DNA from: Microbacterium maritypicum | GTDB taxonomy: Bacteria; Actinomycetota; Actinomycetes; Actinomycetales; Microbacteriaceae | Assembly (NCBI RefSeq): GCF_008868125.1 | Contig: NZ_WAAQ01000002.1 | Location: 682,001-746,000 of the forward strand | DNA: 64,000 bases | Reading direction: 5' to 3' | Part shown: positions 9,860 through 17,111 of the stretch, in pieces | Layout of the letters: each line of letters begins with the position of its first letter | Numbering within the stretch: the stretch's first letter is position 1 | Program-made: the position numbers and the translations under genes | Notes under the pieces: model-generated | What the model was told of the DNA's origin: nothing | The model's database searches: none | Seen by the model: the letters and a program-made list of their open reading frames with translations, nothing else

Positions 9860-10903
9860 ATGTCTGAGGATTCTCCTCGCGTACTCGTCGTCGATGACGA
9901 TCCGGACGTCGCCCTGCTCGTGAAGACCGTGCTCGAGCGGCGCGCCGGGTGCATCGTCGATGTCGCCGGAGACGGCCTGTCGGCGGTGGAGCGCGTCGCC
10001 GCCATGCGCCCAGACGTCGTCGTGACCGACATCGAGATGCCGGGGCTCAGCGGTCTCGAGCTGCTGGCCGAGCTGCGGCGCACGGTGCCCTCGGTTCCCG
10101 TCGTGGTGATGACCGCCCATGTCTCCGTCGAATACGCGGTCTCCGCATTGCGGGCGCAGGCCGATGAGTTCCTGACCAAGCCGCTCGACAACGGCAAGCT
10201 CGTCGAGGCGGTCATGCGTCTCGTCGAGGAGGGCCGTCGTCGTCGCGAAGTGGCCCGCAAGCCCGAGCGGGTGCTCGCGATCGGAGCGCACCCCGATGAT
10301 GTCGAGATCGGCGTCGGAGGACTCCTCGCCGCGCATGCCCAGGCTCAGGACGAGATCACGATCCTCACTCTCTCCCGCGGAGCCAGAGGGGGAGATGCCG
10401 ACAGCCGGCAGAACGAGTCCCTGGCGTCTGCCGACATGCTGGGCGCCCGTCTCTTCCTGAAGGATCTCGTCGACACCGAGATCTCGGGAGGCGGCTCCAC
10501 CGTCCGGATCATCGAAGAGGTCGTGCAGGAGGTCCAGCCGACGATCGTCTACACCCACTCGAGCCACGACCGCCATCAGGATCACCGCGCCGTGAGCGAG
10601 GCGACCATCGTGGCCACGCGGCGCGTGGGAACGGTGGCGTGCTACCAGAGCCCGTCATCGACGATCGACTTCCGCCCCACGCGGTTCGTGCGCATCGATC
10701 ACTTCCTCGACGACAAGCTCCGGCTGCTCGAACGCTTCGGCTCCCAGACGGCGAGTCGTGACTACCTGGAACCCGAGTTCGTCACCGCGACGGCGCGGTA
10801 CTGGTCGAGGTTCGGCGGGGGCACCGCCGTCGAACCCCTGGAAGTGGTGCGCGAGACAGCCGAGTTCATCGGTGCCCACGAACTCACGCGACGGGAGAGC
10901 TGA
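9860..10903 (+). CDS. Response-regulator receiver fused to PIG-L/LmbE-type deacetylase
   Basis: A 347-residue two-domain protein. Residues 7-125 are a receiver with acidic pocket Asp12-Asp13, phospho-acceptor Asp57 (VVVTDIEMPG), Thr85 and Lys107 (FLTKPLD). Residues about 136-320 are a PIG-L fold zinc hydrolase: AIGAHPDDVEIGVGG carries His144, Asp146 and Asp147, and the second metal site is in HDRHQDHRAV (His239-Asp241-His242). PIG-L enzymes remove acetyl groups from N-acetylglucosamine-type conjugates. Here phosphorylation would be expected to gate the hydrolase directly instead of DNA binding. AAGGAG lies at 9843-9848. The gene is first of seven overlapping genes; its TGA overlaps the next ATG by one base. 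The substrate is not known. Confidence 0.9.
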   Translation: MSEDSPRVLVVDDDPDVALLVKTVLERRAGCIVDVAGDGLSAVERVAAMRPDVVVTDIEMPGLSGLELLAELRRTVPSVPVVVMTAHVSVEYAVSALRAQADEFLTKPLDNGKLVEAVMRLVEEGRRRREVARKPERVLAIGAHPDDVEIGVGGLLAAHAQAQDEITILTLSRGARGGDADSRQNESLASADMLGARLFLKDLVDTEISGGGSTVRIIEEVVQEVQPTIVYTHSSHDRHQDHRAVSEATIVATRRVGTVACYQSPSSTIDFRPTRFVRIDHFLDDKLRLLERFGSQTASRDYLEPEFVTATARYWSRFGGGTAVEPLEVVRETAEFIGAHELTRRES

Positions 10904-11892
10904 TGACCAAGCGGGTGCTGGTGACGGGTGCGGGCGGACCGGCGGGTGTCGCCGTGATCCGGTCGCTGCTTCGTCGATCGGATCTGACCGTGTTCGCCGC
11001 CGACATGGACGGCTGGGCGAGCGGCATCTACCTCGTGCCTCCGGCGCAGCGTCGGCTGGTGCCGCCGGGGAGGGATGACGACTTCGTGCCGGCGATCGCC
11101 CGGTTGGTCGCGGAAGACGACCTCGACCTGGTGATCTCGACCGTCGACGTCGAACTCATCGCCCTCGCGGGTCGGCGCGACGAGCTGGCCCCTGCCGTCC
11201 TGGCAGCGCCCTCGGCGGAGACTCTGCACACCGCGCTCGACAAGCTCGCTCTCGCCGAGCGCTGCGCACCGACCGGACTCACCCCGCGCACCGTCCTCGC
11301 AGGACCGGACGCCGAGGCCGTCGACTGGGAGTTCCCTGTCTTCGCCAAGCCGCGTCAGGGGGCGGGCAGCCGCGGTGTGCGGCTGGTCCCCGATCGCGCA
11401 GCCCTTGAGGCGCTGCCGGGCGACGAGGGGCTCATCGTGCAGGACTTCCTCCCGGGGGAGGAGTACTCCGTCGATGTCATCGCCGACGCCGCGGGCACCA
11501 TCGTCGCCGCGGTGCCCCGCACCCGCGCCAGGGTCGATTCCGGTGTGGCGATCGCCGGACGCACCGTGCGCGACCCCGAGCTCGAGGAGACGGCAGCATC
11601 GATCGCGCGCGCGATCGGGCTCGTCGGCGTCGCGAACGTGCAGCTGCGTCGCGATCGCAGCGGCCGGGCGGTGCTGCTCGAGGTCAACCCACGCTTCCCC
11701 GGTGCCCTGCCCCTGACGATCGCGGCCGGTGTCGACATCCCGTCGCTCGTCGCCGATCTGTTCCTCGGGCGCGAGCTGCCCGTGCGTATCCCGTTCCGCG
11801 AGATCGCCTCGGTGCGCTTCCTGGAGGATGTGATCGTCGAGATCGACGACGTGCTGGTCTCCGACCATGCGGGGCATCAGGAGGAGCTGTGA
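10903..11892 (+). CDS. ATP-grasp family carboxylate-amine ligase-like protein
   Basis: A 329-residue protein with the ATP-grasp layout. Residues 1-100 are a Rossmann-like N-lobe (VLVTGAGGPAGVAVIRSLLR). The ATP-binding lobe follows, with the lysine strand FPVFAKPRQGAGSRGV and a lid ending QDFLPGEEYSVDV. The metal-binding segment is LLEVNPRFPGALPL, with the catalytic Glu and Asn present. These proteins resemble the carbamoyl-phosphate-synthase-type branch and usually join a carboxylate to an amine or thiol using ATP. The start overlaps the preceding stop (TGATG). In this operon it may modify the same product as the deacetylase; that is inference. Confidence 0.85.
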   Translation: MTKRVLVTGAGGPAGVAVIRSLLRRSDLTVFAADMDGWASGIYLVPPAQRRLVPPGRDDDFVPAIARLVAEDDLDLVISTVDVELIALAGRRDELAPAVLAAPSAETLHTALDKLALAERCAPTGLTPRTVLAGPDAEAVDWEFPVFAKPRQGAGSRGVRLVPDRAALEALPGDEGLIVQDFLPGEEYSVDVIADAAGTIVAAVPRTRARVDSGVAIAGRTVRDPELEETAASIARAIGLVGVANVQLRRDRSGRAVLLEVNPRFPGALPLTIAAGVDIPSLVADLFLGRELPVRIPFREIASVRFLEDVIVEIDDVLVSDHAGHQEEL

Positions 11893-12602
11893 GCCACGCG
11901 CTGCTTCGCGGCGACCATCACGTGCATTCGACGTTCTCGGACGATGCGGTGTCGACGCTCGCACAGAACGTCGAGGCGGCGGCATCGGCCGGGTTGAGCA
12001 CGCTGCGGCTGGTCGATCACGTGCGCCGGAGCACCACCTGGGTTCCGGAGTACCTCTCCGCCGTGCGTGCCCTCAGGGTTCCGGACGGCCTGACCGTGCT
12101 CACCGGCGTGGAGGCGAAGATCCTCGACGTCGCCGGCGCACTCGATGTGCCGCCGCTTCCGGACGGGATCGATCGGATCCTCATCGCCGACCACCAGTTC
12201 CCCGGTGTCGACGGCCCTCTCGGCCCCTCCGCCGTGCGGGAGCGGATCGCCGCGGGCTGGGCGACCGACGACGTGCTCGACCAGTTCGTCGAGGCGCTCA
12301 TCGCGACGATGCGCCGGTACCCGGGGAACCAGCTCGCGCACTGCTTCTCGATCCTCCCGAAGATCGGGCTGTCGGAGGCCGACGTGGGCACGCAGCGGAC
12401 GGATGCCTGGGCACGAGCCGCCGCCGAGACCGACACGCTCGTCGAGGTGAACGAGAAGTGGGGCTGCCCCGGGGCCGGGGCCTTGGCCGCATTGCGTCGT
12501 GCCGGCGCGACGATCGTCGCCTCTACCGACAGCCACGACGCGTCGGAGGTCGGCCGATACTCCCGGATCCTCCCGTTGCTCGACGCGGAGGAGGCATCCT
12601 GA
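11889..12602 (+). CDS. PHP-domain phosphoesterase
   Basis: A 237-residue single-domain PHP protein starting at a GTG that overlaps the previous stop by four bases. Metal ligands can be placed at His11 and His13 (GDHHVHSTFSDD), His44 (LVDH), Glu75 (TGVEAKI), His102 (ADHQ), His151 (AHCFS), and Asp214 and His216 (STDSHDAS). The full set for a trinuclear site is present, so an active phosphoesterase is expected. PHP enzymes include histidinol phosphatase and the capsule-associated phosphotyrosine phosphatases. The next gene's ATG overlaps its TGA. Confidence 0.87.
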   Translation: MSHALLRGDHHVHSTFSDDAVSTLAQNVEAAASAGLSTLRLVDHVRRSTTWVPEYLSAVRALRVPDGLTVLTGVEAKILDVAGALDVPPLPDGIDRILIADHQFPGVDGPLGPSAVRERIAAGWATDDVLDQFVEALIATMRRYPGNQLAHCFSILPKIGLSEADVGTQRTDAWARAAAETDTLVEVNEKWGCPGAGALAALRRAGATIVASTDSHDASEVGRYSRILPLLDAEEAS

Positions 12603-14089
12603 TGACGGACCTCTCCGTGCTGGAGACCGTGCTGGTCGTCATCCTCCTGCTGTGCGTCCTGGTCGGCACGCTGCCCGTGATCAACACCGGGTTGCAGTTC
12701 CTCGCGCTGCCTCTGCACGCGTTCCGCAACCACTACGGCAAGGCCGCGCCGTACCACCCGAACGTCGCCGTCATCATCCCGGCGTGGAACGAGGGGGCGG
12801 TGATCGGCCCCGCGATCGAACGTCTGCTGCAGCTGGAGTATCCCGCCGAGCGCCTTCGGATCTTCGTCGTCGACGATGCCTCGACGGACGAAACCCCCGC
12901 GATCGTCGGCGCCAAGGCGCAGTCCCACCCCGGTCGCGTCGTGCATCTGCGGCGCGAGAAGGGCGGCGAGGGCAAGGCGCACACTCTCAATCACGGCCTC
13001 GACGTCGTCCTAGCCGACTCCTGGACCGAGTCCGTGCTGATCATGGACGCGGATGTGATCTTCGCGCGCGACTCGCTGCGCAAACTCACCAGGCACCTCG
13101 CCGATGAGAAGGTCGGCGCCGTCACCGCGTACATCGCGGAGGGCAGCCGCGACCGCAACTACCTCACGCGGTTCATCGCGATCGAGTACGTGATCGGCCA
13201 GCTCTCCGCCCGTCGCGTGCAGAACGTGGGCGGCGCGATCGCCTGCCTCGCCGGCGGTGCGCAGCTGCACTCGCGGGCGAACCTCGAGGCCATCGGCGGA
13301 AGGATCCCCACGGGGACACTCGCCGAGGACACGATGACGACCTTCGAGGGGCAGCTCAAGGGGCGGCGGATGGTCTTCGAGCCGCACGCCGTGGTGCTGG
13401 CCGAGGAGCCGCGGACGATCGACAGTCTGTGGAAGCAGCGGCTGCGCTGGGCGCGCGGGAACGTGCAGCTCACCTCGATCTATCGCAAGCTCTGGTTCCG
13501 TCCGAGCCGGGAGCACAACCTGGGCAGTTTCGGGTTCGGTCTCGCGTGGTTCACGATCCTGCTGCTGCCCGCCTTCATGCTCCTGGCCGCGGCGGGGATG
13601 CTCGCACTGCTCGTCCTGCACAGCGACATCGCCGAGTTCGTCTTCCGCTTCATGTGGATCTCCGCAGCCTGCATCTACCTCTTCTCGATGCTGTACTCGG
13701 TGCAGCTCGATCCGCGGACGGGCCGGCATTCCTGGCGCGAGGCGATCATGTTCCCGGGGCTCGGGGCGCTGATCCTGATGGCCATCGCGCTGTTCCCCTG
13801 GGCGTTCGAGTCGCTCCTCACGGTGATCGGGCTGGGACTCACGGATCAGTCGCGCTTCATGTGGGCCGTGATCTTCTACCTGTGGGGGCCGATCTCGATG
13901 CTCGGCATCTGGCTGGCGCGTGCCGTGGAGCCCCTTCCCGGCGGCCGGTTCTTCGCGGGCCTGCTGCTCTACATCTGCGGGTACGGCTCCCTGCTGTGCG
14001 CCATCACCGTCGACTCCTACATCAAGGAGTGGCGTCGGGCCGATGCCTCCTGGATCAAGACCGAGAAGATCGGACGTGTCGACTCATGA
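12602..14089 (+). CDS. Membrane GT2 glycosyltransferase, poly-N-acetylglucosamine/hyaluronan synthase-like
   Basis: A 495-residue processive-type glycosyltransferase. An N-terminal membrane helix covers residues 8-38. The catalytic GT-A domain runs from about 53 to 290: VAVIIPAWNEG, Asp91-Asp92 (VVDDASTD), DxD at Asp149-Asp151 (MDADV), Glu242-Asp243 (TLAED) and QxxRW at Gln279-Trp283 (QRLRW). About five further membrane helices lie between 305 and 470. This layout matches PgaC/NodC-type synthases that polymerise and extrude a sugar chain. Start ATG at 12602 overlaps the PHP stop (TGATG). A deacetylase in the same operon is reminiscent of poly-GlcNAc systems, but polymer identity is inference. 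Confidence 0.88.
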   Translation: MTDLSVLETVLVVILLLCVLVGTLPVINTGLQFLALPLHAFRNHYGKAAPYHPNVAVIIPAWNEGAVIGPAIERLLQLEYPAERLRIFVVDDASTDETPAIVGAKAQSHPGRVVHLRREKGGEGKAHTLNHGLDVVLADSWTESVLIMDADVIFARDSLRKLTRHLADEKVGAVTAYIAEGSRDRNYLTRFIAIEYVIGQLSARRVQNVGGAIACLAGGAQLHSRANLEAIGGRIPTGTLAEDTMTTFEGQLKGRRMVFEPHAVVLAEEPRTIDSLWKQRLRWARGNVQLTSIYRKLWFRPSREHNLGSFGFGLAWFTILLLPAFMLLAAAGMLALLVLHSDIAEFVFRFMWISAACIYLFSMLYSVQLDPRTGRHSWREAIMFPGLGALILMAIALFPWAFESLLTVIGLGLTDQSRFMWAVIFYLWGPISMLGIWLARAVEPLPGGRFFAGLLLYICGYGSLLCAITVDSYIKEWRRADASWIKTEKIGRVDS

Positions 14090-14229
14090 TCGAAACCCCG
14101 TCGCATGATGCCGAGGAGGACGAGATCGTCTCGGACGCCAGACGAGAGCGTCGGCTCATCCCGCAGGCGCTGCTCGCCCTCGCCGTCGTGGTCGTCGTCG
14201 TCGTGGTGCGAGAGCTGTTGCTTCGATGA
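14086..14229 (+). CDS. 47-residue single-pass membrane peptide with an octa-valine core
   Basis: A short gene held in place by four-base overlaps (ATGA) with genes on both sides. The product has a charged acidic then basic cytoplasmic-type N-terminus (DAEEDEIVSDARRERR). One hydrophobic helix follows, containing eight consecutive valines, and it ends RELLLR. I do not recognise a family. The tight coupling between the glycosyltransferase and the receiver argues that it is translated. It could be a small subunit of the synthase, or a tether for the signalling proteins. Confidence 0.72.
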   Translation: MIETPSHDAEEDEIVSDARRERRLIPQALLALAVVVVVVVVRELLLR

Positions 14230-14573
14230 CCGGCAGGCCGCTGGCCCTCGTCGTCGAGGACGCCCCTGATCAGGCCGCGCTGCTGCGCCGCTACCTCGAT
14301 CGTGAGGGCTTCGACGTCTTCGTCGCCCGCGACGCGGAGTCGGCGATCGCGGCGTTCGCCGAGATCGACCCCGTCCTGGCTGTGCTCGACCTCTTCCTCC
14401 CCGGCATCTCGGGTCAGGAGTGCGCGCGCGCAGTCCGCGAGCGCTTCCCGGAGTGCTTCCTCGTGATCAGTTCGGTGCTCGACGCCGTCGACTACCCGCC
14501 GGCCGATGCCGTCCTGCCGAAGCCGATCACGGGCTCCGATCTGCATGCCATCGTGGAGAGGGTTCGACGATGA
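14226..14573 (+). CDS. Stand-alone response-regulator receiver
   Basis: A 115-residue receiver with no output domain. The acidic pair is Glu11-Asp12, the phospho-acceptor Asp55 (VLDLFLPGISG), the switch residue Ser82 or Ser83, and the lysine Lys99 (VLPKPI). All catalytic positions are filled. Single receivers commonly act as phosphate shuttles or allosteric partners. It overlaps its neighbours by four bases on each side and lies directly before the histidine kinase, its likely phosphate donor. Confidence 0.88.
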   Translation: MTGRPLALVVEDAPDQAALLRRYLDREGFDVFVARDAESAIAAFAEIDPVLAVLDLFLPGISGQECARAVRERFPECFLVISSVLDAVDYPPADAVLPKPITGSDLHAIVERVRR

Positions 14574-16375
14574 GGGCGACACCGCTGGACCGTGCGGAGA
14601 ACCGCTGGTACCAGGTCTTCGACAACCCGAGCCCGCTGCTCAAGCAGGCGCCGACGGTCATCGCGACGGTTGTCGCGGCGATCCTGACCTGGTGGGTCCC
14701 CGACCTTCCGATCTCACGCATCGCGCCGGCGGTGGCAGGGGTCGCCATCGTCCTCGTCGCCACGGTGGTCGCGGCCGTCCTCACGGTACGCGGGGTCCAT
14801 GAGGGCTGGGTCGTGCTGCTCATCCCCATCGTCGACATCGCCGGTCTCGGGCTCTTTCGCACCGGCACCGGGGGCCCCACCTCGCTCTTCTCGTCGCTCG
14901 TGCTGCTGCCCGTGGTCTGGCTGGCCGCGGCCCCCGGCATCCGCTGGGTGTTCGTCGTCGGCGGGTTGACCTCCATCGCCCTGCTGATGCCGTACTTCAC
15001 CGACCCACCCGACACCTCGGTCGAGTGGCTGCGCGGGGTGGTGGGTCCCCTCGTGTTCTCCGCGGTGGCCGCCGTCATCAACCAGCTCTCGCGGCAGCAG
15101 CGCATGCGCGTCGAGCAGGCGGAGGAACTCGTGGCCGAGCGCACCAGGTCGCTGTCGGAGAACGTCGCGATGATCGTGCAACTGCGCGACAAGGAGCGTC
15201 AGTACCGAGAGCTGTTGGATTCCTTCGAGAGCCTGTGGTCATCGATCACGGCGCAGGCGGTGATCGCCACGGACCGCGGCGGCATCGTGACGGCCTGGAA
15301 CCCCGGGGCCGTCCGGCTTCTCGGCCTGCCGGTCGACGAGGCGCTGGGCGGCGTCCGCATCGACCGCTTCTTCTCGAGCGCCGCGCTGTCGATGCTGGCG
15401 TCGGACAACACGGAGCCACCGCATCCGGTAGACGGCCTGTCGATGGCAGACGGCGCGCTCGCCCCCGGCATCAGGGCTCTGTTCGCCCAGGCCGACGCGG
15501 GACTCACGGTCGACGGCGACATCGAGGTGGTCACGGCGGCAGGCACCACGGTTCCGGCGCGCGTGACCGTCAGCCCGCACAAGGACGGCGCCGGTGCGCA
15601 GCAGGGCTATCTGTTCGTCCTCACCGATGAGACCAGGGCCGTCGAGGTCGCCCGCATGAAGGACGAGTTCGTCGGGATGATCTCGCACGAGCTGCGCACG
15701 CCCCTCAGCGCGATCATCGGTTTCCTCGACCTCCTCCAGAACGATCCGGCGCAGCCGCTCACCGACGATCAGCAGGAGTTCGTCGGCATCATCGAGCGCA
15801 ACGCGCAGCGTCTGCTCAACCTCGTCGGCGATCTGCTCTTCACCGCTCAGGTCGAATCCGGACGATTCCCGCTCGAGCGCGAGGAGGCCGACGTCGCCGC
15901 GCTGGTCCGGTCGGCGGTGGCGTCGGCCGGCCCGCACGCGCAGCGAGAGGGAGTCGAGCTCGTGGCGGAGGTCGAGCCGGGTGCCGTGCCCGTCTTCATC
16001 GACGCCGGCAGGGTGGGGCAGGCCATCGACAACCTGCTCTCCAACGCCATCAAGTTCACCCCGCGAGGGGGCACGGTCACCGCCCGCGTGCGCGCGGTCG
16101 ACGGCGGCGTGGAGTTCTCGATCGCCGACACCGGGGTCGGCATCCCCGAAGACGAACAGGGGATGCTCTTCACCCGCTTCTTCCGCGCATCGACCGCGAC
16201 GCGCAATGCGGTGCCGGGGGTGGGGCTCGGTCTCACGATCACCCGCGCGATCGTCCTGGCGCACGGCGGGACGATGGAGGTCTCGAGCCAGGAGGGCGTG
16301 GGAACGGAGTTCCGCTTCACCCTGCCGGCGGCTCCCCGCACCGAGGTGCTGATGAGTCTGAGCCGCGCCGACTGA
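14570..16375 (+). CDS. Membrane PAS-domain sensor histidine kinase
   Basis: A 601-residue hybrid-free kinase. Residues 25-170 hold about six membrane helices, followed by a coiled segment (RVEQAEELVAERTRSLSEN). A PAS domain covers about 220-350 (VIATDRGGIVTAWNPGA). The HisKA box SHELRTPLS has phospho-acceptor His373. The HATPase has N box NLLSNAIKFTP (from about 487), G1 DTGVGIP (about 520) and G2 GVGLGLTI (about 550). Two receivers are encoded in the same operon (9860 and 14226), so a phosphorelay within the operon is likely. The ATG overlaps the preceding TGA. No DNA-binding regulator is encoded here, which is unusual. Confidence 0.92.
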   Translation: MRATPLDRAENRWYQVFDNPSPLLKQAPTVIATVVAAILTWWVPDLPISRIAPAVAGVAIVLVATVVAAVLTVRGVHEGWVVLLIPIVDIAGLGLFRTGTGGPTSLFSSLVLLPVVWLAAAPGIRWVFVVGGLTSIALLMPYFTDPPDTSVEWLRGVVGPLVFSAVAAVINQLSRQQRMRVEQAEELVAERTRSLSENVAMIVQLRDKERQYRELLDSFESLWSSITAQAVIATDRGGIVTAWNPGAVRLLGLPVDEALGGVRIDRFFSSAALSMLASDNTEPPHPVDGLSMADGALAPGIRALFAQADAGLTVDGDIEVVTAAGTTVPARVTVSPHKDGAGAQQGYLFVLTDETRAVEVARMKDEFVGMISHELRTPLSAIIGFLDLLQNDPAQPLTDDQQEFVGIIERNAQRLLNLVGDLLFTAQVESGRFPLEREEADVAALVRSAVASAGPHAQREGVELVAEVEPGAVPVFIDAGRVGQAIDNLLSNAIKFTPRGGTVTARVRAVDGGVEFSIADTGVGIPEDEQGMLFTRFFRASTATRNAVPGVGLGLTITRAIVLAHGGTMEVSSQEGVGTEFRFTLPAAPRTEVLMSLSRAD

Positions 16376-16469
16376 TCGCGGCTCCAGAGGAGAGGACATC
16401 GCCGTGACGCCGTGTGTCCGGGTGTGAAGCCCGATGACGGACGGCAGGCGCCACGCGGGCGCTGCTCGC

Positions 16470-16475
16470 TAGCGT
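16470..16475 (+). promoter_or_regulatory. -10 hexamer (TAGCGT), leaderless promoter of the OsmC gene
   Basis: TAGCGT ends six bases before the ATG at 16482. The interval holds no ribosome-binding sequence. Confidence 0.5.
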
Positions 16476-16481
16476 CGGGCC

Positions 16482-17033
16482 ATGACTCTTCTCCAGGAAC
16501 AGCTCGCGGGTGTCGCCGACGTCACTGCGGCCGAGCGTGCACAGCGACTCACCGACGCCGGAGCGGCGTGGAATGAGCGGATCGCGGCGGACCACGCGAA
16601 CGCCCAGCTCACCTACCGGGTCAGTGGTCGGGGCATCGGGTCCGTGGCGACCGAGATCCGTGCGGGAAAGCATCGTTTCCTCGTCGACGAACCGGGTGCG
16701 CTCGCCGGCGACGATGTGGCGGCGAGCCCGGTCGAGTACGCGCTGGGCGCGCTGGTCTCGTGCCAGGTCGTCGTCTACCGGCTCTACGCGCAGGCTCTCG
16801 GGCTCACGATCGACGAGATCGAGATCACGGCCGAGGGCGACCTCGACGTGCGCAAGCTCTTCGGCATCGATGAGTCGGGGCGCGCCGGATTCCACGACGT
16901 GCGGGTGTCGGTCGAGATCACGGGCCCGGACGGTGCGGAACAGTACGAGAACCTGCGCGCCGTCGTCGATGCGCACTGCCCGGTGCTCGACCTGTTCGCC
17001 GCGCCCGTTCCGACCTCGAGCGTTCTCGCCTGA
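16482..17033 (+). CDS. OsmC/Ohr-family thiol peroxidase-like protein
   Basis: A 183-residue soluble protein with an OsmC fold. The first Cys region is ALGALVSCQVVVYR near residue 95, and the second is VVDAHCPVLDLF near residue 167, matching the two redox cysteines of OsmC-type hydroperoxide reductases. The intervening strands (GLTIDEIEITAEGDLDVRKLFG) are typical of the YhfA-like OsmC subgroup. An N-terminal extension of about 35 residues precedes the core. The likely role is detoxifying organic or fatty-acid hydroperoxides in the cytoplasm. It is a single gene, 106 bases after the kinase, with its own -10 element. Confidence 0.87.
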   Translation: MTLLQEQLAGVADVTAAERAQRLTDAGAAWNERIAADHANAQLTYRVSGRGIGSVATEIRAGKHRFLVDEPGALAGDDVAASPVEYALGALVSCQVVVYRLYAQALGLTIDEIEITAEGDLDVRKLFGIDESGRAGFHDVRVSVEITGPDGAEQYENLRAVVDAHCPVLDLFAAPVPTSSVLA

Positions 17034-17111
17034 GCGGAGTTCGGAGCATCGCGGCTCCGCCTGATAGCCTGGTCGGCTCGGCATGCGCGGGCGGAAGGAC
17101 GGCCACGCACC

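Noticed and set aside
9860..16375. Phage-defence island interpretation of the seven-gene operon
   Set aside because: No nuclease, NTPase effector, retron, toxin or mobile element is present and base composition looks like the neighbours; signalling plus glycan-type enzymes fits better.
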